NCBI GenBank assembly: GCA_014871385.1
Contig: CM026433.1
Coordinates: 8,993,433 to 9,057,432, forward strand
Source of the DNA: Ceratodon purpureus
Taxonomy: Eukaryota; Streptophyta; Bryopsida; Pseudoditrichales; Ditrichaceae
DNA: 64,000 bases
Direction: 5' to 3'
Shown here in pieces: positions 22,385-35,070 of this stretch; the stretch's first letter is position 1; every line of letters begins with the position of its first letter. The notes under the pieces were generated by a model, which had not been told where the DNA came from, searched no databases, and was given only the letters and a program-made list of their open reading frames with translations. Made by a program: the position numbers and the translations under genes.

Positions 22385-25300
22385 ATGGATTTAAAGGAGA
22401 TGGAGAAGCGGCGGGGGTGGCCATGGAAGAAGAAGAATGGCTTTGGCGAGGGGGGGACTTCTCCGCCGACCGTCAAGCTCTTCGACGAGCAGGAAGTGGC
22501 GAGGATCCTCGAAGATCAAATTCGGGGCCAGCAGGAGCAAATGGACAGCACCCTTCGCGAAGTCGATGAGAAGTACGCGGACAAGGAAAAGGCTATTAAC
22601 GAGAAATTGGAAGCTGTGAATAAGAAACTTGCAACTGCACTCGCGGAGATCACTGTGAAGGATAACCTCGTCAAGCAACACATCAAAGTCGCGGAAGAGG
22701 CTGTCATCGGTAAGCTTGCATTTGGGATTCGGTTTGGTCAATTGGAGTGGTATCCACATTGTTGCGGATTCTGAACACGATTGTTGGGGGTGTTTAGGTT
22801 GGGAAAGGGCAGAGAATGAGGCGGCAGCGTTTAAACAGCAGCTAGATGAAGCCATAGACCAGAAGCTGGGGACGGAGGATCGCGTACAGCATCTAGATGG
22901 CGCGTTGAAGGAGGTGGTGAAGCAGCTGCGTAGCGCCCGGGAAGAGCAGGAGCAGCGGATCCATGAAACGATCGTGAAGAAGACGCAGGAGTATGACAAG
23001 CTGAGGATGGAGATGGAGACGAAGCTAGCGGAAGCATCGCACACTGCGGCGCAGACGAGAGCGGAGCTCATTGAATCTCGAGCTGAGAGTAAAGCCCTCA
23101 CTCACGCCTTGCAGGTAGTCACCGCTACCTCTCTTGTCTCCAGTCACTGTAACAATGTACTTTGTTTTCGCATTTATTTTTCATTTTTTCCTATCGGTTG
23201 ACAGGTTTTCATAAATGATTTGAGTGCAGGATCGTTCGAGAGTTTTAGCAGAAGTGAATGACACAAGGGCACGTCAAGAGACTAACATGAAAGTTCTTCA
23301 GGTAATCAGTAATCCAACGCCTTCAACCAGAGCAAAACAGGAGCTTCTCTGTTCATTCTGAATTTGATAATCATTTTTTCAGATGGTTTTACTACTTGTG
23401 GGACTTTCATTAGGGTTCTCCTCAATTTCTTGGTTCATAGAGTTCTGATAGATATCTGATACTGGGAAGACCTAATAGGTTTGTCAGTAATGTGCACGGC
23501 TTTGTAGATGGATTTCCTAATCTAGAGAGCAGTTGGAGATACCCATCATTTGGATAGTTGCACAGTGCAATGAGATGGATAGTTGTACAGTGCAACGAGA
23601 GACAGGGACAGGAGACCAATCCTGATAACTTAGTGAAGACGCAAGTCTATCTGATGAGTGAAATGGAGGAACTTTTCAGTCTCTCAGCTTGCTTGATTTG
23701 AAACTCGTGTGTAGGTGCGGCTAGAGGGAATGGAGAAAGAAAATATTGACCTCAAGTACGAACTCCATCTGGTAACTCAGGAGCTTGACTCTCGAATGTC
23801 AGAGCTTGAGCATATGAGAAAAGCATCCGACTTCGCTTCCAGGCAACACGGAGAGGCTCTGAAGAAGATGACCAAGCTAGACGAGGAATGCACACGGCTT
23901 CGCACTCTAATGCGCAAGAAGCTTTCAAGTAGAGCCTCTACCGCTAACTCAATTCTTTCACCTTGCCTGTAAAATTTGGAATTTACTTTTGGGTGCTACA
24001 GAAGCTTTTTCATGGTTCCAGTAAATTGTTGTGTGACACGTGGTACTTTTTGTAAAGGAAATATAGCAGGATGCATACTGGTATATTGAAGATAAAGAGT
24101 ACATAGCAACCTGGGTCTTAAGTACTCACATTCATATAGTGAATGGGTGCCACTGGGTGGCAATAGTGAGTACACTACCGGTAATGCTACTAAATGAGTT
24201 AGCTTGGGAGCTGGTGCACTTAGAAGCTCCGTTCTAGCAGAAAATCGTTAATTGGATCGAACCTGGCCCTGAACTTTGGTATCGTGAGTTCCTTGAATTT
24301 TGATGTTTATCCATTTTGTGTGCAGACTCTGCTGCAGTGACGCGGTTGAAGCAGGATGTGGACTCTTTTGGAAGGGAACACATAGGTAAAGTTAGCCCAC
24401 GTAGACGGCCCTTGGGAAGAAGTCACAGTGCAACGGATCAAGAGGAAGCAGCTGCGCAAGATAATATGCAGTCGTTTCTGGAGGAAAAGGCTGCAGCTGA
24501 GAAGATCTTCAACTTGGAGGAGGAGACTCGGATGCTTAAGGAAGCGCTTGCCAAGCGGAACGATGAGTTGCAGAATGCTCGCATCATGTGTGCAAAAACT
24601 GCCAGCCGTCTCTCATCGGTGGAGGAAGAAGTTGAGACACTCAGATCAGGTATGCTTTCAAACCAAAGCGCCTTCCCCTCCTTGATCATGTGCCTTGTGT
24701 TTCATTCCTAGTATGCGTGAAATCAGAAACTGAGCTAAATTGGCACTAGTCGTGACAAATGGGCACCAATCCAAATATCGCTCTTCGCTACTCTTAACAA
24801 GAAGACTTTTTTTTTTATCAAACTAAGAATTTGATATCCATCTCTTCTCTTCTTACCTTTGTCTGTACTTTTTGAACCTATCACTTATTTTTCCAAACTG
24901 GGCTGGGCCTCATTTAACACTTAGTGAGTAGAAAGTGATCTCAAGTGGGCACTAACTTAAATGGACACCAAATCAGGTCAGATCTCCAGTTCGAGGGACT
25001 CAGTTTAAAGATAACTCTGTCACCATGAAATTTGGATTTGTGTAGCTGGCTTGATAAGGACGTGTTTTTCTGTGCTTCTTGTTACTGTTGCAGCTTCAAA
25101 GTCTTCACAAGTAGAGAAAGAGCTGCTCGATGCGACATCTCTTCGAAACTTAACCTCAAAACCTCGAGACAACTCCCTGAACTTCGAACTTATGGACGAT
25201 TTTATTGAAATGGAGCGGTTGGCGGAGTCTCAGTCCCATTCGCACTCGGTATCAGGCTCCGACCATACAACAGTAGAGTCTGCTCTTATGTTCGGTGCAG

Positions 25301-27568
25301 CTGACGAATCAAATAACCAGCTTCGTATTGCTGGTCTTGAGGAAGCCCTGGCAGTGAAGGACAGGGACCTGGAGGCAGCGAACGAAATGTGCCATGATCT
25401 TAGTAGAAAGCTTGCTGTAGCTGAAGAACAGCTCGTGGCTTTGCAGAATAAGAATGCTGCTAATGAACAGTCGGTTATTGATTTGCAAGACCGGTTAGAC
25501 TCTTTGTTGGAGAAGCAAGCAAATCCAAGAGAGAGTGTAGACGAGGAGGTGGCTATAACGGTTCGAAAGCTGGTTCATATCACTGAAGCTCTGGCCCAAG
25601 CAACTGGAACTGAGTCTACTCCAATTACAACCACTGTGGGTGACTCTATTGCCTTGTCTTTGCACTGGAAAGATGATATGTTGGATACTTCCATGGGTAA
25701 TCTGGTGCAAGCTGCCAATGCGTTTCTGGAGAGTGGGTATCCAGGAGTTTTAAAGTTCGTTCTGGAGCTCACTGCTACGTTAGATTGTATTCTGGTTATT
25801 CATATTACTGCCAACGAGGAGGTGCGAAAGGAGTGTGAGACTTCAGCTGGTGAACGGCTGGCGGTGTTCATGGAGTTAGAGTCTGCTAGAGTTCAGGTGT
25901 CTGAGCTGGAAGAGGAGCTTTGTAGGATGCGGGCGGAGCAGGCTGATATAGTAAGGAAAGTGCAGGTGGAGATGGACAGGTTTCCAGAGCTGGAGACTGA
26001 GATTGAGCAGCTGAGGGCAGAGAAATGTGAGCTGGAGAATAATATGTCGGAAATGGACCAGCACCTTGTGGAGGCTAATGGTAGAGTGGAGACTTTGAGG
26101 GTGCGGTTGAGTGAATCCGAGGCTCTTGTGTCAGAGCTGAAAACACGAGAGGTGCTCGTTCAATCAGTCTCAACTTATTTTATATTTGATTAGAGCTTTC
26201 GGTGCATCATGTTTCTGGCAATTAATGGCAGGTGTTGATATGATCTGGGTTAGTAACTTTATTTAGTTGCTTGACCTATATTTTGCAGGCTGCACATGTT
26301 AACGAAGAGAAGGAGGAGGATTTGATAGAACGAGAATTGTTGGAGCTTTCGTTTCCGGCTCTTGGGCTTGCGTCAAGCATGCGAGCTGCGGACGCGGAAA
26401 TGCATCAACTTCATGACAAAGTAGCGGCTTTGGAAGTGGAGCTGCAGGGTGAACGGCGTCGACACCAGGAGGTGGTTGCAAAGCTGGAAGATATGCAAGA
26501 ACAAATACACAGGTGCCCATTTAATGAAGTTATCCTTATAATTAGTCAACGTACCACGTGAAGAGCGAAAAAAAAGGAAATTTTCACTTACTTGAAACAT
26601 AATATCTTTGTGTTTAATTTCCTATATCTACTCCTACGAAGAGATTCTTACCCGAGCGATCCTGGATTTACCTTCATTTCAAGCACGCTTGCTGATAGAA
26701 TTCATCAACCATGTTCCAGGGGGGTTGGAAGAATGGATCCGTCATCCAGAAGCTTCGGCAATAGAGAAGGGTCGGAGCACTTGCAACTCGCATTGCTAGA
26801 GGACGATGCAACCAGAAGCGCACGGAAGGTAATTCTTTTCATTCGACACTTGTTCATTTTCAATATACGCAAAGTCAATTCTTAAATTACCTTAAATCGT
26901 CTCATTTCTGATCCTCACGGTCTAATAATTTTCAGGAGAAAGAGATTGCTGCAGCTGCGTTAGCTGAGTGTCAACGCACCATCTTAGCTCTTGGCAAGCA
27001 GTTGAAGGTGCTTGGCCTTCAGGACCATGACTTAGCCCTCGCCGATCCTGCTTCCCCAGACTCCATCGAAAAGATGACCCATACCATGGAGTTTCTTCGG
27101 TCGCAAGCAGACTTGGCTGCTGAGCAACCTGCCTCGCCAGCAGCTACAGGGACCAGTCTCACCTGGGCTCCGAGATCATCACCACGCTCTGCCCTCCCTG
27201 GGACCCTACTTCACCGAGCAAACAACGTCAATGGCTCAGGATCATTCAGAAATGGCTTGAATTCGTCCACAGATGGGCCACTACTATTGAACTCCGAACA
27301 GTCGGATTCCTCTGTTCCGGATTTGCCTTCGTCACCTGCGTCACCCGCCTCGCCATTGCGTGTCCTGCGGAGCGTTCGAACTATTCGCGGATCACCTGGT
27401 ATGAAAGCAGCAAACGGTGATTCACCTAGCAACAACTTGGTTAGCAACATCGAAGGGACGAGTGTGGATTCCAGGAGCACAACAACGTCGACATTCAGGC
27501 GGTTCTACTCCAGATCTCAGAGCGAAACGAGTATGTCATCTGAGCACTCTAATCCTGGACCAATGTAA
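22385..27568 (+). CDS. Filament-like plant protein (FPP, DUF869 family), long coiled coil
   Basis: Nine exons fit in phase: 22385-22709, 22798-23114, 23230-23301, 23715-23928, 24326-24649, 25094-26151, 26289-26512, 26642-26828, 26936-27568, giving 1117 residues. The start MDLKEMEKRRGWPWKKKN has the basic, Trp-containing opening usual for FPPs. The hallmark blocks follow: GWERAENEAAAFKQQLDEA, RVQHLDGALKEVVKQLR with EEQEQRIHE, and LKYELHLVTQEL with LDEECTRLRTLMRKKL; then MDDFIEMERLA, a middle block (RKLVHITEALAQ), and near the end EKEIAAAALAECQRTILALG before a Ser/Pro-rich tail ending SNPGPM. Most of the chain outside the tail is heptad-like coiled coil. FPPs are linked to microtubules, the nuclear envelope and membranes in plants, but their biochemical role is not settled. 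The gene appears intact. The short third exon and the exon 26642-26828 are the least certain. Confidence 0.88.
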
Positions 27569-29335
27569 TACATATACAACCACCTTGCAATGCAAAGGGG
27601 GTAAGAATGATGTCGATATATAGCAGGAACTAATTCAATTATAATATTAGTTCCAGCTATGACGTAGTGCGGATGACTTTGAGTGCCCGTTGATGGGAAC
27701 GATGGCTGTTCTAGCCAACGTGTTGCCAATTTAATGCGGCGTTACGTTAGTTGTGAATCTATCATGAGCTATTGTAGTTTTAAACTCCGCCGCCTCGACG
27801 ATATTCCAGCTATGTATATAATTGCAGTTTCGTAGTGTGTATAGGTACTTCATCTTCCGGGTAGCTAGCTTCCCCAATAGTTACATTATAGAGAGTGAGA
27901 GTGAATGAGAGAGTGCCGCCGGCCTACAAAAAAATACGTGCACTTATCACGTGGTAGATATGGATCAGGTTTAAGCTTGAAAACATCTATCTGCAGGCTG
28001 GTTTGCTGTACTTCTGTGCAATGGCTTGGGGTATTGGGGTATTTCTTTTGTCATGGTGTACCGTCTTTCACAATTTGACGTCTGAATGGCGAGTGCTTAC
28101 TGTTGATAATTCCATAATTTTTATAGCATGTGTTTTTGTTCGAAATATTGGCATGGATTAGAATTTAGCGGTATTCAGTTCGAAGTGACCGAATTGGGAT
28201 TTTGAAACCTTTGGCACATGATTTGCAAACCACTTATCACATGAAAAGTACGGGAACACCTTAGTCTTGCAAGTATTGTATGGTAATATCCTGACGAGAG
28301 TGTCAATGTCGTAGACCTTCTCAAGTTCCGTTTACGAGAGTGCCACATTTCATGCACTGGAGTCTTATCTCATGGTTCTTAAATTGCATGCTACGATGAC
28401 GAAATAAAGACCTCAAATCTGGGAAAGGACATGAGCAAAGATGGGTACAGAGATAACCAAAATGCAAACAGTAGATCAAACTTGAGAATTTGATCCAACT
28501 CGAGCAGACTTTTGTCCCACCGCCAGATATCAAAACTGCGTACGCGAAATAACGCATCTTGCTGTTTGCAACACACATAGCTGGACATGCTGAGCGTCTA
28601 AAAGATAAACAATCACGAGAAACTAAGGAGTCAAGCGAAAGCTGATAACTTTTTATTCTTGCACCGACCAACCCTACCATAATGCTTGATTTCATGGTGA
28701 GTGCTCTCTCTTGGTTGGTTCACATATCCAGTCAGCAGGAGCAGGAGCAGGTAGGCTACTACTCAGCAGGTCTCCTGCTGATATTGTAGGTGAAAACCCA
28801 TGAGAACCAATTCAGCAGAAGACCTAGTACTGAAAAGTAGCTTCCCTGCGCCTGCTGCTAAGGAAGTGTGAACGAACTCTCTATCACACTGACAAGGCTG
28901 GGCACAGAAACCATGTACGTTAAAACATTTTCATTGCACAGTGAAGTTAGACAAGGAAAGAACATAAGTTTCAACTTAAATGGAACGTCCTACAAATTTG
29001 GACACAACACACAAGCTTGAAGGCTGAACATCTACACCTCCATCAGTTATCTAGAGCTTTTCGAGTAGAAGAAGTCTGCCAGAACACAATCATTCTATGA
29101 CATTCTATATGAAATACTTATTCTGTATGCCAGAATCTAGAGCACCTTGCTTACAGTGGATTAAAACTCTGCAAACTCCTGTGTGTAGAACCTTTTAGCC
29201 AATGTCAGACGGCATCACCCAGGGAGCCTGGGGATACATACTACTGCATGAATCACTGACATGCTTAATATTAGCACCTCACATGCATACCGAAAGAGCC
29301 GATTGATATTGGCAGTGGTTTGCAGAATCTCATAG
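27569..29335. other. FPP 3' flank and spacer
   Basis: Probable 3' UTR, a GA-rich stretch (about 27890-27915) and AT-rich spacer. Apart from the hairpin at 28735-28862, no gene or element was recognised. Confidence 0.45.
28735..28862. repeat. About 130 bp imperfect foldback (AGCAGG-rich)
   Basis: The left arm (28735-28795, GCAGGTAGGCTACTACTCAG ... GGTCTCCTGCTGA) pairs with the right arm (28805-28862) with roughly three-quarters complementarity and a short loop. It could be a small MITE or a hairpin RNA precursor. No clear target duplication was seen. Confidence 0.45.
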
Positions 29336-29779
29336 CTAGATCTTGGGAGGAATTTTCCAAATCGGGTTCGAGCGTTTGGGTGGAGAGCCCACCTCCAGGC
29401 AAGCACCAATATCGTTAGGAGGTCCAGCTCCACCTCCACCCTGAGGCTGAGGATTATTGCCACCTCCACCTTGAGGCAGCGGATTATTTCCACCTCTTCC
29501 CTGAAGCAGCGCATTATTTCCACCTCCACCTCCACCTCCACCCTGAGGCAGCGGATTACCTCCACCTCCACCTCCACCCTGAGGCAGCGGATTACCTCCA
29601 CCTCCACCCTGAGGCAGCGGATTATTTCCACCTCCACCTCCACCCTGAGGCAGCGCATTATTTCCACCTCCACCCCCACCCTGAGGCAGCGGATTACCTC
29701 CACCTCCACCCTCACCTCCACCTCCACCCTGAGGCAGTGGATTATTTCCACCTCCACCCTGAGGGTACACGCCTGCCAT
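29336..29779 (-). CDS. Glycine-rich repeat ORF (NPLPQGGGGG units)
   Basis: An open frame of 147 residues from MAGVYPQGGGG. Its body is about nine imperfect units of the form (N)NPLPQ or NALPQ followed by 4-8 Gly, and the last 35 residues are non-repetitive (GAGPPNDIGACLEVGSPP ... PPKI). At DNA level this is a minisatellite (about 29430-29760) rich in CCACCTCCACC on the plus strand. All unit-length differences are multiples of three, which supports coding, but other frames are also open and no signal peptide or known domain is visible. It may be a structural or disordered Gly-rich protein, an exon of a larger gene, or a non-coding repeat. Confidence 0.35.
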   Translation of the reverse strand: MAGVYPQGGGGNNPLPQGGGGGEGGGGGNPLPQGGGGGGNNALPQGGGGGGNNPLPQGGGGGNPLPQGGGGGGGNPLPQGGGGGGGGNNALLQGRGGNNPLPQGGGGNNPQPQGGGGAGPPNDIGACLEVGSPPKRSNPIWKIPPKI

Positions 29780-29788
29780 GGGAATCAC

Positions 29789-30668
29789 TCACTTTCACTT
29801 CTGCAACAACCAAACATTTAAGCGTCAACACTGAAACTCAAAATCTCAACTACGCCTCACACCCCACCCGTCAGCCTCCAAACAGTCCAGTAGTACACGG
29901 TGATCACATGGACAATCACAACGACAATGATCACAACGATCTAAAAGAATTAGTCCTAGCTCTGATAGTCCGAGGAAAGCGAAAAACTAAACAAACATCC
30001 TTTTCAAGCGCCAGACTAACTAAACCGAAAGTGCAATCGTTTCATACAGAAGTGGAAACAGAAAACGGCACACTAGAAGAGCTCTTCAGCCTCCATAAAA
30101 TCACTACCTCGAAATGAATTCGACAGTAGTGCCAAAGTCAGACAGATCAGCGGTACACACCGAGGCTGGTGTCACTAATTCGGCAAGAGAGTGCTAAGTT
30201 GAAAAATTGAAATGATAAAAGCCAGATCAACACAACAAATAGAAGCTCATATTTATGTCGATGAGGACAAAGTGCGCCGCAGCAAAGACTGGACATCTTC
30301 CGGAAGGTCGTCAGGATCTCGAAGACAACCTTTAAAGTACAGACAAAAGTTTCACCGGAAATGTTGCCTCAATATATGCGCCGGCCCACTGTGGGATTGG
30401 GTCTATCGAATTTCGCAGCGTCTCACTGCTTTGCCGCGTGACATTCCGTTCTACTTCCGAAAGCAAACTTGTCGATGGCACAGCTGCTCTCAATTACTGT
30501 GCTCGCCTACCAGGAAGTCCTCCAGAAACTCCAGATCCCACATAATAACTAAAAGTAAGGTAGCTGCACCAGTAACTTCACTAGTAATTGTGCAGCACTA
30601 GAAACAACCTGGTTCTGGTGGTACATAAAGGGGACGCACAGGGAGCCAAGTTCAATTGAAATGAACTA
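29789..30668. other. Intergenic DNA, moderate GC, no gene recognised
   Basis: The ORFs at 29737-30117 and 30212-30601 show no recognisable domain. If the Gly-rich ORF is expressed, this would be its upstream region. Confidence 0.4.
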
Positions 30669-30951
30669 AGGTACAGACACCTATAACCGACAACTTAAGC
30701 ATTTCAGCATATCAAAGCTTGGGTTATTGATAAGGAGATAATTTTCGTTTGTAGGAGAATAAGGTTCATGAAGAATGAGCATTTTTCCATGAATTATCTC
30801 CCAATATTGAAATTTGTACAATTTTTCAAAGTGAAAAGTGCTTCAGAACCCATAACCAATATATACAAATGAGGTACATCTGTTCTTTCACAATCTAGGA
30901 ACTAGGATATATCGGTTATTGGTCACTTGTCGCTTATGGGTGCCTCTACCT
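30669..30951. mobile_element. MITE with AGGTA termini and TA target (283 bp)
   Basis: Termini AGGTACAGACACCTATAACC and (reversed) AGGTAGAGGCACCCATAAGC, flanked by TA at 30667-30668 and 30952-30953. A TA target suggests a Tc1/mariner-type source. Related copies: 33869-36021, 36157-36576 and a decayed one near 10285. Confidence 0.75.
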
Positions 30952-30953
30952 TA

Positions 30954-32889
30954 GGTTGGCCAGTTGACCCTGAGATGGAAGTTTTCAACTGAACTATAGG
31001 TCGCACACGCAGTTGAGTTTAATCTATCCAGTTGAAATTTTTCAACCATAGTTTGAAAGTTTTCCAACTGGAGGCTGCACACGGTAACGAGTTGAAAATA
31101 CAGTGGATGAGAATTCATGATCCATCAATGTACATAATTCAAACTTTTTGTTCATAAAAATTATTTCATTGCAATTATTAGTTAATATATGAACCTATGC
31201 TACTTTACTTTTGAATTTGTACTTGATTGAATACATTATTCAAAATCCATATTCAAATAAATAAGATTTCATTGTTATGATTTGGCATGTATATCACTAT
31301 TTCAGAACACAATGATATGTTTAAAAACAAATTGGATTGATTTTTAAAAATTATAATTTTCTGATGCAAATTAAGTTATTTTCTTATGAATTGGATTATT
31401 TTGAAGAATTGGATTATTATTTCATAGACTATATTATCAAAAAAATAATTGAATTATTATTTACATGAATTGAATTATTGAGACAAAGGTTATACTCCCT
31501 TTGTCCCATAATGACTTTCTCGTAGGTTCTCTCAAATCTACTTGTGGAGGTAGATTTTAGAGAACCTACGAGAAAGTCATTATGGGACAGAGGGAGTATT
31601 ATTTTATATAAATTAGATGATTTTGAACCAAATTCTGTTATTTTGGCATATTCTAAATTATTGACATAAATTAGAATATTTTTACATAGCTTTAATTATT
31701 ATGACATAAATTTGATTACTTTCGAATAAATTAGAATGTTTTGACACAAATGAGATTGTTTTAACACAAATTTGATTATTACAATATAAACTGCAATATT
31801 GAGATTAGGTTGAATCACTAAGACATAAATTGGACTATTGGAACATATACTAGTTCATGTTAGATTGGATTGGAATATTTGGATTTTATTGAGGAAAAAA
31901 TAATATTTTTTTCGAATTCGAAAACAAAGGAGAACACAATCTTTGAACACAATCTTTGAACATTTGCATATCATTTTAAATGATAAGCTTGTATAATCCT
32001 TGAAACGCTTATTAAAAGTAAAAAATTATTAATAATTTTTAGATTTCTCTTTCATTGTATTAGCAATTGTATCTAGTGATTGCGCTAAATGTGAATCCAA
32101 AAACTCCTTCGTTTATTGTCAAAATCTTCATCCTTGTTAACGTATTTTTATTTATTTTTATTCAAATATTAGGAAAAATTTCAATCAATTATAATGACTT
32201 CATTAAAAATCTACATTAATTTTTAAAAATTAAAAATAATAGGTCATTAAATTATATATATTTATTCTAAAAAAGACATATTCCAAAAAGATGGATAGTT
32301 CCAAGTTCATGCAAATTAAGTGTTAGTCTATTGAATTGTACAAAATTCAGTGTTAATCTACTAAATTATACAACATTGGCGTTTGCTTGGACATACTGTA
32401 TGATGTATGATCCATACTATATACTGAAAATATTGTAGAATGGGCATTTGCCTAGAGAGTGGGTGGCACAAAAATTATGTGATGACTTTGCTCTATTTAC
32501 TATGAATTTTTCTAAACCAAGTTGTCACTGCACCTGCTCTGCAATGACATCACATTTGTTGACAAATAACTAGACATAAAATTTTTAATTATGGATTATG
32601 AAAAATAGGGGGAGCATTTTCCGTGAGCACATGAGAAGAATCATCCAATTTTCCGTAGGCATGAGCAAAAAACTTCACTCAATGGTGGGGGGGTACCATT
32701 GAATTTCGTAGTGTATTTTTCAACCATGGTGTGGGGGACCACAGCAGAGAATTTTCTCCCTTTGAGGGACCACACTTGAGTATTTTTCTCCCACTTCAAC
32801 TGGACCTCCATGTGCGGCCTCCGGTTGAAACCAATTTTAACCGGGAAGCACCTCAAATCTCAACTGGATGGCCCTGCGCGGCCCCCCTA
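30954..32889. mobile_element. Candidate MITE-like element with CAACTGG subterminal repeats
   Basis: Inverted CTTAGG/CCTAAG edges, GGCC-containing termini, and inverted CAGTTGA/TCAACTG motifs clustered at 30960-31100 and 32770-32870. The interior is very AT-rich, with many ATTGGATTATT-like units, and contains a Stowaway MITE. The target duplication is unclear. Confidence 0.35.
31495..31596. mobile_element. Stowaway MITE, 102 bp
   Basis: Starts CTCCCTTTGTCCCATAATG and ends with its inverted copy, flanked by TA at 31493-31494 and 31597-31598. The arms are nearly fully complementary. This is the classic Stowaway (Tc1/mariner-related) terminus. Confidence 0.95.
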
Positions 32890-33099
32890 AGTTTTGTTGT
32901 ACTTGTTTTTGATAGCTCAATACTTTTGCTTTTCAAAATTACTTATAGTTGATCACGAAACATTATTAGAAAGAATAACTATGTACTAAAAAGTGGATGT
33001 GCTGATTTTTAAATGATTTCCAAATTTGGCCAATCTGAAAAATTAGCCCTTTGCCTAAAAAATATTATTCAAAAATATTAAGATAGCATTTCATGCCTA

Positions 33100-33310
33100 T
33101 AGTCTCTTTGTTTTGTAATGAGAGAACCATTTTTTCCTCTCACCTAAAAATCCATAGACCTTTCAACATTATCTACTAAACCTATTTTAGGCCTTTTGGA
33201 GACCTCAACTCCTTTGAAAATTTTTCTCTTTTTGGATAGTGTAAACCCAAATCATCCCAGGACAAGTTGAGAGAACCGATTACAGATTTTATTGCTCCCA
33301 TAGGACTAGT
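33100..33310. mobile_element. Relic of a PIF-type MITE
   Basis: GGATAGTGTAAACCCAAATC followed by CAGGACAA and GATTACAGATTTTA aligns with 20205-20260 of the MITE at 19852. The ends were not found. Confidence 0.4.
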
Positions 33311-33412
33311 TCTTGGTCTGTAATGTTAACTACCCTTGAGTCACGGTTGAAAGCTGGCAGAATATGGAGGAGAGAAGTACAGTCCCTCAAAGTCAAATTC
33401 TTACATTCCCAA

Positions 33413-33719
33413 GGTGCTCAGGTCTCTCGGCGGACTTTCATTGCCAACTGGGGCACGACGCCTCTTCTATGTACCCTTAGGGACAATGCCATTCAATGGA
33501 ATCACATCCGGCCTCAGCGCGGGGTGTTCAGATAGACTTTGGCTGGTTGACAGTTAGTAGCTCGGTTACAGGTGTTTTTCATTTTGTAGCACAATTATAG
33601 GTTTCAGATTGTTACTTTGATCTCTCGCCGGCGAGGTTCTCCTTCGCCTGGTTTGCGGCAGTGTAATTTACTTCTTGCAATGGAATTTCACCGCTTGTCT
33701 CAAAAAAAATAAAAAATAA
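33413..33719 (+). mobile_element. 5'-truncated LINE-like retroposon with A-rich tail
   Basis: The 307 bp insert ends in CAAAAAAAATAAAAAATAAA and is flanked by a 17-18 bp direct repeat: AAATTCTTACATTCCCAA at 33395-33412 and AAATTCTTACATCCCAA at 33720-33736 (one base difference). Its first 125 bp keep an open frame (FIANWGTTPLLCTLRDNAIQ ... RGVFR) ending in TAG, plausibly the end of a LINE ORF2. The 3' region (CTCCTTCGCC ... TGCAATGGAATTTCACCGCT) resembles the 3' ends of plant LINEs. Confidence 0.7.
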
Positions 33720-33885
33720 AAATTCTTACATCCCAACAAATAAACTTCATCAACATATCTGGTGTAGCTATTCTGTAATGGTTAAGTCTTTGTCATGCAT
33801 GCATACAGGTGACAAAATCCAGCGGGGAATCTGGGAAACATGGAAAACACTTGAGCAGTGGGCATATAAGGTAGAATGTCCTTAA

Positions 33886-34803
33886 CCCCTAAAAATCCAG
33901 CCGTTTTTGGAAGCTCCAAGTTCCAAAACTGTCATTTTTGACCCCTTTGTGGGAATGACGGTTTGGACCAGTTTTTTTCCTTTTGTTTAGAAATTTAACC
34001 GTAAGATCTTGTACTTTACCCTCTTCAAAAGTACTGATGAAATTTTCAACCGTTGGATGTTTACCATTTGTGAGATTGTAATGTTCAAAGTTGCAGCAAA
34101 AGTTTTTTTTGGTATAAACCGAACGACATAGGGTAAATGGTGAAAATGGGGACTTGATGTTCATTATCCCAAACATTTTGCTCATATTTTTTTCCATGTA
34201 GGTAATCAAGTTGGGTACCTCCATGAAAAAATTTGGAGACTTATTCCTTTTTTTGGACCTTCATAAAAATTATTTTCTACAAGCGGGTCTAAAAACGTTG
34301 ATATCGTAAAACATGTATGACGTTACGTATACTTGGTTTTAGAAAAATCTAAACGGTGGTTAGGTGCCTTTATACATTTTTTATTTTTGGGTGAAATTAT
34401 TTTTGAAAATTTTCAAAATCTCAAATTTTGACAAATTTTGAAAGAAATAATTCAAAATTTTGAAGCTTGTCTTTGTAATTTTTGGAGGCTGCCCTTGTAA
34501 AATTGGTTTATTTTTTGACTTTGGTCTCTTTGGAATCTGAGTGGTGGTTTGGTTATGAAAATATTTCAAGAAAAAAAAATTAAAAAATCCCTAATTTTAA
34601 GCTGCCCGTTTTGGACTTGAAACCTAAATTTTCTAGATGAAGGTCTTAAAATTGGAATTTGGCTTTGAAAATTTTACCACATACACCATGCAGTATGAGG
34701 AGCATCTAGTAAAAATCTTAGGCAAAAATATGAATTTTAACCCCTTCATCTTGGCTGCCCAAAACAGCAAAAACCCATTTCGGCTTTCCTGGATTTTTAG
34801 GGG
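33886..34803 (-). mobile_element. TTAA-flanked non-autonomous DNA transposon, copy C
   Basis: Ends CCCCTAAAAATCCAG and its inverted copy, with TTAA at 33882-33885 and 34804-34807. 918 bp. It is in inverted orientation to copy D: read from its right end it matches the left part of D over several hundred bases (GGGTTTTTGCT, TTTTTGCCTAAGATTTTTA, TGGTAAAATTTTCAAAG). Confidence 0.85.
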
Positions 34804-35070
34804 TTAAACCACCCACTTAAGGATTTAGGTATAATTGAGGCGCTGCTATGTATTTTTTGTAGTTTTTCATCAAAGGCAGAACAAGAATGATGCCAAAGGC
34901 ACTTTTTTCCAAAATTAAATAGCAAAAAACCAATTTATTATGAACTTTATAAGTGAAAAGTATCCCCGACCTAAAACGGATCAGATGCTGAAATGTACAA
35001 ACAAGGTACATCTGATTTTTCAAAATCTAGAAATTAGTCATGATCGATTTTATGGCAGTGGATGGTTTAA

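Noticed and set aside
22391-23101. Minus-strand ORF of 236 codons in the FPP gene
   Set aside because: Antisense of conserved FPP exons; Ser/Cys/Leu-rich as expected from reversed coiled-coil codons.
28321-28695. Minus-strand ORF of 124 codons
   Set aside because: No domain, atypical composition and no splice or promoter context; treated as chance.
31200-32300. Regularly spaced ATTGGATTATT-like units as a possible CRISPR-like array
   Set aside because: Spacing and unit sequence vary freely and the stretch is simple AT-rich sequence in a nuclear plant context.
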